Below are positions 9,112 through 12,643 of a stretch of DNA of 12,643 nucleotides, piece after piece. Under the pieces are notes generated by a model. That model made no database searches. It saw only the letters and a program-made list of their open reading frames with translations, and was not told the DNA's origin. The position numbers and the translations under genes are program-made. The stretch is from Allomuricauda sp. (GTDB lineage Bacteria; Bacteroidota; Bacteroidia; Flavobacteriales; Flavobacteriaceae), in the NCBI GenBank assembly GCA_028289745.1, contig JANQOD010000406.1, positions 1-12,643 on the forward strand, written 5' to 3'. Numbering within the stretch: the stretch's first letter is position 1; each line of letters begins with the position of its first letter.

Positions 9112-9495
9112 TTATTTAAGCTCAACTTCTGCTCCTGCTTCTTCCAATGATTTTTTGATACCTTCTGCCTCATCTTTGGCAACTCCTTCCTTGACTGCCT
9201 TAGGTGCACTGTCAACAATGTCTTTAGCATCTTTTAGACCAAGACCTGTCAACTCTTTCACCAACTTGACAACAGCCAGTTTAGAACCTCCCGGAGCCTT
9301 CAAAATTACATCAAATTCTGATTTCTCCTCAGCAGCCTCGGCCTCACCACCACCAGCAGCGGCACCACCGGCAACAGCAACAGCCGCAGCAGCAGGCTCA
9401 ATACCGTATTCTTCTTTTAAGATGTCGGCCAACTCATTTACTTCTTTTACCGTAAGGTTAACCAACTGTTCTGCAAAATCTTTTAAATCTGCCAT
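9112..9495 (-). CDS. rplL: 50S ribosomal protein L7/L12
   Basis: This is the flexible stalk protein of the large subunit, present in several copies, which recruits and activates translation GTPases such as EF-Tu and EF-G. Its 127 residues show the usual parts. The N-terminal dimerisation helices (about 1-33, MADLKDFAEQLVNLTVKEVNELADILKEEYG) bind L10. An alanine- and glycine-rich hinge follows (about 34-57). The globular C-terminal domain (about 58-127) carries the factor-binding helices KLAVVKLVKELTGLGLKDAKDIVDSAPKAVKEGV. It ends AGAEVELK. It starts 52 bases after rplJ in the same direction, the standard rplJ-rplL pair that supplies the stalk complex. No Shine-Dalgarno is visible; the leader just before the ATG is A-rich. 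The assignment is certain. Confidence 0.98.
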   Translation of the reverse strand: MADLKDFAEQLVNLTVKEVNELADILKEEYGIEPAAAAVAVAGGAAAGGGEAEAAEEKSEFDVILKAPGGSKLAVVKLVKELTGLGLKDAKDIVDSAPKAVKEGVAKDEAEGIKKSLEEAGAEVELK

Positions 9496-9547
9496 TTTTC
9501 TATCGTTTAATCAAATTTTTAAATATTCTAGTTTTAGTGCGTACAAA

Positions 9548-10063
9548 TTATTTTTCAGATAGGGTCTTGAGTATTCCGGCCAGTTTGCCACCACCTGATT
9601 TAAGCCCAGAAATAACGTTCTTGGCGGGTGACTGCAACAATCCGATAATATCTCCGATAACCTCTTCTTTGGATTTGATATTGACCAAGGTTTCAAGGTT
9701 TTCATCCCCGATGTAAACGGCCTCTTCAATGAAGGCGCCCTTTAATAGGGGTCTATCTGATTTCTTTCTGAAACTCTTGATAAGCTTGGCAGGGGCATTC
9801 CCTGTTTCAGCAAGCATCAGCGACGTATTTCCCTTCAATACCTCAGGAAGCTCACCAAATTCCTTATCTGAAGCTTCCATTGCCTTCGACAGCAATGTAT
9901 TCTTGACCACAGACAGTTTAATGTTGGCCTTGAAGCACGCCCTTCTCAAATTAGAGGTCGTCATCGCATCCAACCCTGAGATATCTGCCAAGTAAATGTT
10001 GGCGTTCTCAGCTAACTGCGCAGTCAAATCTTCAATTACGGTTGCTTTTTCTTCTCTTGTCAT
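9548..10063 (-). CDS. rplJ: 50S ribosomal protein L10
   Basis: L10 is the base of the L7/L12 stalk: its N-terminal domain binds 23S rRNA beside L11, and its C-terminal helix carries the L7/L12 dimers. The protein has 171 residues. The N-terminal domain starts MTREEKATVIEDLTAQLAENANIYLADISGLDAMTTSNLR. The conserved RNA-binding segment KLSVVKNTLLSKAM is at about 49-62, and GNTSLMLAE follows at about 78. The C-terminal helix (about 133-171, EEVIGDIIGLLQSPAKNVISGLKSGGGKLAGILKTLSEK) is the L7/L12 docking site. The gene follows rplA by 24 bases and precedes rplL by 52. In E. coli the L10-L7/L12 complex represses its own mRNA; the 24-base gap here is too short for the long E. coli-type leader structure, so any such control would have to use sequence inside rplA. 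Confidence 0.97.
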   Translation of the reverse strand: MTREEKATVIEDLTAQLAENANIYLADISGLDAMTTSNLRRACFKANIKLSVVKNTLLSKAMEASDKEFGELPEVLKGNTSLMLAETGNAPAKLIKSFRKKSDRPLLKGAFIEEAVYIGDENLETLVNIKSKEEVIGDIIGLLQSPAKNVISGLKSGGGKLAGILKTLSEK

Positions 10064-10087
10064 TGTTACAATTTTAACTACCAGTTA

Positions 10088-10777
10088 TTAAACTGCTTTT
10101 GGGTCTAATTGAACACTGGGGCTCATGGTACTCGACATGTAGATACTCTTCATATAAACACCTTTGGCCGCTGCAGGCTTCATCTTCACCAAGGTATCGA
10201 TCAACTCTTTGGCATTACCTGCGATTTTATCGGCAGAAAAAGATGCCTTGCCGATAGCCGCATGTACGATACCGGTCTTGTCAACCTTGAAATCGATTTT
10301 GCCTCCTTTGACATCAGAGACCGCTTTTCCAACATCCATGGTCACTGTGCCCGTCTTTGGATTGGGCATTAAGCCCCGAGGACCGAGAATACGACCCAAT
10401 GGACCTAGTTTGCCCATTACGCTGGGCATGGTCACGATAACATCGACATCTGTCCAACCGCCTTTGATCTTATCCAAATATTCATCCAAACCCACGTAAT
10501 CAGCACCTGCTTCTTTTGCTTCTGCTTCTTTATCTGGGGTCACCAATGCCAAAACTTTCACGTCTTTTCCAGTACCATGGGGCAGGGTCACCACTCCACG
10601 AACCATCTGATTTGCCTTACGCGGGTCAACGCCCAAACGCACTGCCAAATCAACAGACGCATCAAATTTCACGTTGGTAATTTCTTTTATCAAAGCCGAG
10701 GCCTCTTCCAAAGAGTACAACTTATTCTTGTCCAACTTGGCATGTGCCTCTTTTTGCTTTTTGGTCGATCTTGCCAT
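10088..10777 (-). CDS. rplA: 50S ribosomal protein L1
   Basis: L1 forms the mobile L1 stalk next to the E site and helps release deacylated tRNA. Its 229 residues are the normal bacterial length. The family signature LGRILGPRGLMPNPKTGTVT is at 127-146, followed by VDKTGIVHAAIGKASF. Near the end, KGVYMKSIYMSSTMSPSVQLD carries the Thr-Met-Ser segment of the rRNA-binding domain I. Domain II is the central section around VKVLALVTPDKEAEAKEAGADYVG. It starts 20 bases after the rplK stop and is followed by rplJ after 24 bases, so the gene is clearly part of the rplKAJL run. L1 represses the rplK-rplA message in E. coli; I could not make out an equivalent rRNA-mimicking site in the short gap before rplK. 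Confidence 0.98.
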   Translation of the reverse strand: MARSTKKQKEAHAKLDKNKLYSLEEASALIKEITNVKFDASVDLAVRLGVDPRKANQMVRGVVTLPHGTGKDVKVLALVTPDKEAEAKEAGADYVGLDEYLDKIKGGWTDVDVIVTMPSVMGKLGPLGRILGPRGLMPNPKTGTVTMDVGKAVSDVKGGKIDFKVDKTGIVHAAIGKASFSADKIAGNAKELIDTLVKMKPAAAKGVYMKSIYMSSTMSPSVQLDPKAV

Positions 10778-10797
10778 TCTAAATTGCTTTTAAGATT

Positions 10798-11235
10798 TTA
10801 AAAAGGTCTTTTGCCTGAAACCTTAAGGCCCATTGAACGTGCAGTACCCGCGACCATACTCATCGCTGATTCTACGGTAAAAGCGTTCAAATCGACCATT
10901 TTGTCTTCGGCAATGGTCTTTACTTGATCCCAAGTGACAGACCCTGACTTCACTCTGTTAGGTTCGCCAGATCCTTTCTTAATCTTAGCTGCTTCCAACA
11001 ACTGAACGGCCGCCGGTGGTGTCTTTACGACAAATTCAAATGATTTGTCTTTGTATACGGTGATAACCACGGGCAACACTTTGCCTTGCTTGTCCTGCGT
11101 ACGTGCATTAAACTGCTTGCAGAACTCCATGATGTTAACACCAGCAGCACCTAAGGCGGGTCCGACCGGTGGCGATGGATTCGCAGCACCTCCCCTAACT
11201 TGTAGTTTTACAACCTTATCTACTTCTTTTGCCAT
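10798..11235 (-). CDS. rplK: 50S ribosomal protein L11
   Basis: L11 binds the GTPase-associated centre of 23S rRNA at the base of the stalk and takes part in factor binding and in stringent-response activation by RelA-type enzymes. Its 145 residues have the typical two-domain layout. The N-terminal domain contains GGAANPSPPVGPALGAAGVNIMEFCKQFNART; its prolines at 22, 23 and 26 lie in the region where thiostrepton binds in other bacteria. The C-terminal rRNA-binding domain (about 75-145) includes GSGEPNRVKSGSVTWDQVKTIAEDKMVDLNA and ends MGLKVSGKRPF. It follows nusG by 73 bases, a modest AT-rich gap in which I could not find a clear promoter, and precedes rplA by 20 bases. Confidence 0.98.
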   Translation of the reverse strand: MAKEVDKVVKLQVRGGAANPSPPVGPALGAAGVNIMEFCKQFNARTQDKQGKVLPVVITVYKDKSFEFVVKTPPAAVQLLEAAKIKKGSGEPNRVKSGSVTWDQVKTIAEDKMVDLNAFTVESAMSMVAGTARSMGLKVSGKRPF

Positions 11236-11308
11236 TGTTCTTAATTAAATTGAATTGTGTCAAAATTTGGAAGCAACACAATTTTTATTATGTAACAGCT
11301 CTTAACCT

Positions 11309-11860
11309 TTATACTTTTTCTACTTGCATATAGCTGAGTTCCAATGGTGTCTTTCTTCCGAAAATCTTGACCATTACCTCAAGCTTGCGCTTTTCTTCGT
11401 TGATTTTTTCAACGGTTCCATTAAACCCGTTGAAGGGGCCATCAATGACCTTCACGGTTTCGCCCAAAACAAATGGTATGGCCACATTGTCAGTATTCAC
11501 GGCCAATTCATCTACTTTGCCCAACATTCTGTTCACCTCTGCCTTGCGCAGTGGCACGGGATCACCGCCCTTGGTCTCACCCAAGAAACCGATTACATTG
11601 GTAATCGATTTGATGACGTGCACCATCTCACCGCCAAGATTGGCCTTGATCATGATATAACCGGGAAAATAGGTACGCTCTTTGTTGATTTTCTTTCCGT
11701 TCCTGATTTGCACGACCTTTTCAGTGGGAACCAAAACCTCTTCTAGATAATCGCCAAGACCTTGTCGCTCTACCTCGCTTTCGATATAGCCTTTGATTTT
11801 GTTCTCTTGGCCGCTGACGGCACGAACGACATACCATTTTTTCTCCAATACCTCAGACAT
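11309..11860 (-). CDS. nusG: Transcription termination/antitermination protein NusG
   Basis: NusG binds the RNA polymerase clamp through its N-terminal domain and contacts Rho or ribosomal protein S10 through its C-terminal KOW domain, tying transcription to translation and termination. I chose the ATG at 11860, giving 183 residues. A GTG at 11863, directly next to the secE stop, would add one residue, but AGGA at 11870-11867 is 6 bases before the ATG, one of the few Shine-Dalgarno-like sites in this window. The N-terminal NGN domain (about 7-120) contains KKWYVVRAVSGQENKIKGYIE, VLVPTEKVVQIRNGKKINKERTYFPGYIMIKANL and a VIGFLG segment. The KOW domain (about 128-183) contains GETVKVIDGPFNGFNGTVEKIN and ends LELSYMQVEKV. 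secE ends only 3 bases upstream, so the two are probably translationally coupled. Confidence 0.97.
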   Translation of the reverse strand: MSEVLEKKWYVVRAVSGQENKIKGYIESEVERQGLGDYLEEVLVPTEKVVQIRNGKKINKERTYFPGYIMIKANLGGEMVHVIKSITNVIGFLGETKGGDPVPLRKAEVNRMLGKVDELAVNTDNVAIPFVLGETVKVIDGPFNGFNGTVEKINEEKRKLEVMVKIFGRKTPLELSYMQVEKV

Positions 11861-11863
11861 CAC

Positions 11864-12052
11864 CTATCCTATTAATTTTTCAAAGTACAACGCTATCAAC
11901 TTACTGAAAAGGGTATCGACACCCCAGGTCGCCAACGCAAAAATTATTGAGAAAACCGCAACGATGACCATTAGGTTCGAAGCTTCCTCCCTGTTTAGCC
12001 AGGTGACATTGTTTTTCAACTCTTCCCAAGATTCCTTTACGTAAGTGAACAT
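11864..12052 (-). CDS. secE: Preprotein translocase subunit SecE
   Basis: SecE is the small clamp subunit that stabilises SecY in the SecYEG protein-export channel of the inner membrane. Its 62 residues hold an amphipathic N-terminal helix (FTYVKESWEELKNNVTW, about 2-18) and one membrane span (about 26-47, SNLMVIVAVFSIIFALATWGVD). This is the short single-span form of most bacteria, rather than the three-span E. coli form. The usual WPT-R-E motif between the two helices reads WLNREE here, lacking the proline. The position upstream of nusG is the classic secE-nusG pair and supports the call strongly. Its TAG stop lies 3 bases before the nusG ATG. The leader back to tRNA-Trp is 167 bases and is mostly filled by tandem repeats. 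Confidence 0.95.
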   Translation of the reverse strand: MFTYVKESWEELKNNVTWLNREEASNLMVIVAVFSIIFALATWGVDTLFSKLIALYFEKLIG

Positions 12053-12071
12053 ATGAACTTTTCTTATTCTG

Positions 12072-12235
12072 GCACGGGAGGAGAGACTTCCCTCGACTCC
12101 GCTCGGGATAAACTTCTCGTCTCACAGGCTCTTTCCTTTATTCAGCACGGGAGGAGAGACTTCCCTCGACTCCGCTCGGGATAAACTTCTCGTCTCACAG
12201 GCTCTTTCCTTATATTCAGCACGGGAGGAGAGACT
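12072..12235. repeat. Tandem repeat carrying the 3' end of tRNA-Trp (two units plus the tRNA copy)
   Basis: Two nearly identical units lie head to tail: 12072-12144 (73 bases) and 12145-12218 (74 bases, with one extra A near its right end). Each begins with the 17 bases GCACGGGAGGAGAGACT, which recur at 12219-12235 as the 3' end of the tRNA-Trp gene and the base after it. After those 17 bases each unit has CCTCGACTCCGCTCGGGAT, a short imperfect palindrome, then an AAACTTCTCGTCTC stretch whose GTCTC can pair with GAGAC inside the 17-mer. It ends in a CTTT-rich tail. The bases left of unit 1 (TTATTC, 12064-12069) resemble the unit end, which suggests that the units arose by tandem duplication at the tRNA 3' flank. 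The palindrome resembles dispersed intergenic repeats common in Flavobacteriaceae. No transposase or integrase is nearby. Confidence 0.93.
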
Positions 12236-12292
12236 CGAACTCCCGACACCTGGTTTTGGAGACCAGTGCTCTACCAACTGAGCTACACCCGT
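12220..12292 (-). tRNA. trnW: tRNA-Trp (anticodon CCA)
   Basis: The 73-base minus-strand gene folds as a full cloverleaf. The acceptor 5' strand is ACGGGTG, followed by T8 A9, and the D-stem is GCTC/GAGC with the AGTTGGTA loop. The anticodon stem CTGGT/ACCAG encloses CTCCAAA, so the anticodon is CCA (tryptophan). After the variable loop GTGTC comes the T-stem GGGAG/CTCTC with loop TTCGAGT, then the acceptor 3' strand CTCCCGT and discriminator G. The CCA tail is not encoded. The acceptor stem has a U6-U67 mismatch, and the T-stem has a G-U pair. The gene sits between tuf and secE, a common place for tRNA-Trp, and is probably cut out of a tuf-tRNA-secE transcript. Confidence 0.96.
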
Positions 12293-12309
12293 TTATAATT
12301 ACACCGAAA

Positions 12310-12333
12310 GGTATCCCGAGGTTTCGGGACACC
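12310..12333 (-). other. Strong hairpin between tuf and tRNA-Trp
   Basis: In the minus-strand transcript GGTGTCCCGA (12333-12324) pairs with TCGGGATACC (12319-12310) around an AACC loop, giving a 10-bp stem with one G-U wobble. On the plus strand the wobble becomes an A-C mismatch, which suggests that the structure is kept in the tuf-sense RNA. It begins 28 bases after the tuf stop and is followed by only three U residues, so it is a weak terminator at best. It could also be a processing or mRNA 3'-end stabilising element, since the tRNA starts 17 bases further on. Confidence 0.55.
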
Positions 12334-12361
12334 CTTAAGTGCAATTGTATTTACAATATGG

Positions 12362-12643
12362 TTAATCTAAAATTTCAGTTACCTGACCCGCACCTACGGT
12401 TCTTCCTCCTTCACGGATAGCGAAACGTAGACCTACATTCAATGCGATTGGTTGGATCAAGTCAACAGTAATGGTCAAGTTGTCACCAGGCATTACCATC
12501 TCAACCCCGTCAGGCAATACAATATTACCCGTTACGTCAGTCGTACGAACGTAGAACTGGGGGCGGTAGTTGTTGTGGAACGGGGTGTGACGACCACCTT
12601 CTTCTTTCTTGAGGATATACACCTCAGCTTTGAACTTGGCGTG
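12362..12643 (-). CDS. tuf: Elongation factor Tu, C-terminal part (5' cut by window edge)
   Basis: EF-Tu brings aminoacyl-tRNA to the ribosome as a GTP complex. Only the last 93 residues and the TAA stop (12364-12362) are inside the window; the reading frame runs unbroken to the right edge. The visible part is domain III: AKFKAEVYILKKEEGGRHTPFHNNYRPQFYVRTTDVTG, then PDGVEMVMPGDNLTITVDLIQPIALNVGLRFAIREGGRTVGAGQVTEILD. The motifs HTPFHNNYRPQFY, VMPGDN and RFAIREGGRTVGAG are diagnostic of bacterial EF-Tu. Domains I and II, including the GTP-binding motifs, lie outside the window. Its position upstream of tRNA-Trp, secE and nusG matches the usual arrangement. Confidence 0.98.
   Translation of the reverse strand, partial: HAKFKAEVYILKKEEGGRHTPFHNNYRPQFYVRTTDVTGNIVLPDGVEMVMPGDNLTITVDLIQPIALNVGLRFAIREGGRTVGAGQVTEILD

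Noticed and set aside
11236..11308. Possible promoter before rplK (AAATTTTG resembling TAnnTTTG)
   Set aside because: One of the fixed bases is wrong and no TTG lies about 19 bases upstream, so the match is no better than chance in an AT-rich gap.
11901..12125. Minus-strand frame with a PERSRG peptide overlapping secE
   Set aside because: It is secE read in the wrong frame plus translation of the repeat palindrome; such peptides are a known by-product of translating these repeats.
12072..12218. CRISPR array
   Set aside because: There are only two units, directly adjacent with no unique spacers between them, and each includes tRNA sequence; this is a tandem duplication.
6..12643. An undescribed multi-gene defence, mobile or biosynthetic system
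   Set aside because: All complete genes but the DUF3467 protein are recognised translation, transcription or secretion genes in their usual order, and there is no integrase, transposase, toxin or nuclease gene in the window.

Overview
This window is a core housekeeping locus from a member of the Bacteroidota, most likely a Flavobacteriaceae species. Four things support that: the RpoB and RpoC sequences, the rpoC-DUF3467 neighbourhood, the near absence of Shine-Dalgarno sequences, and a short SecE with one membrane span. The moderate GC content and the GAGCGGAGTCGAGGGA-type intergenic repeat fit marine genera of the Muricauda/Maribacter type, but I cannot fix the genus from this window.

All but one of the genes lie on the minus strand. 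In the direction of transcription (high to low coordinates) they are: the 3' end of tuf (EF-Tu), tRNA-Trp(CCA), secE, nusG, rplK (L11), rplA (L1), rplJ (L10), rplL (L7/L12), rpoB, rpoC, and a small DUF3467 gene behind a terminator-like hairpin. On the left edge a plus-strand gene for a small unrecognised membrane protein, cut by the window start, converges on the DUF3467 gene. A perfect palindrome with flanking A and T runs separates the two and should stop transcription in both directions.

The genes work together in gene expression. EF-Tu and tRNA-Trp serve elongation. L11, L1, L10 and L7/L12 build the L1 stalk and the GTPase-activating stalk of the 50S subunit. NusG links RNA polymerase to the ribosome, and RpoB and RpoC are the two large polymerase subunits. 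SecE is a core part of the SecYEG protein channel. This gene order is the widespread bacterial one, and all key catalytic and zinc-binding residues I looked for are present.

I found no undescribed multi-gene system here. The least ordinary stretch lies between tRNA-Trp and secE (12053-12219). It holds two nearly identical 73/74-base tandem units, each starting with a copy of the last bases of the tRNA gene (a 17-base match) fused to a short imperfect palindrome. Other points worth checking are two hairpins between rplL and rpoB, a terminator only 12 bases before the DUF3467 start codon, a hairpin between tuf and the tRNA, and a U-U mismatch in the tRNA acceptor stem.
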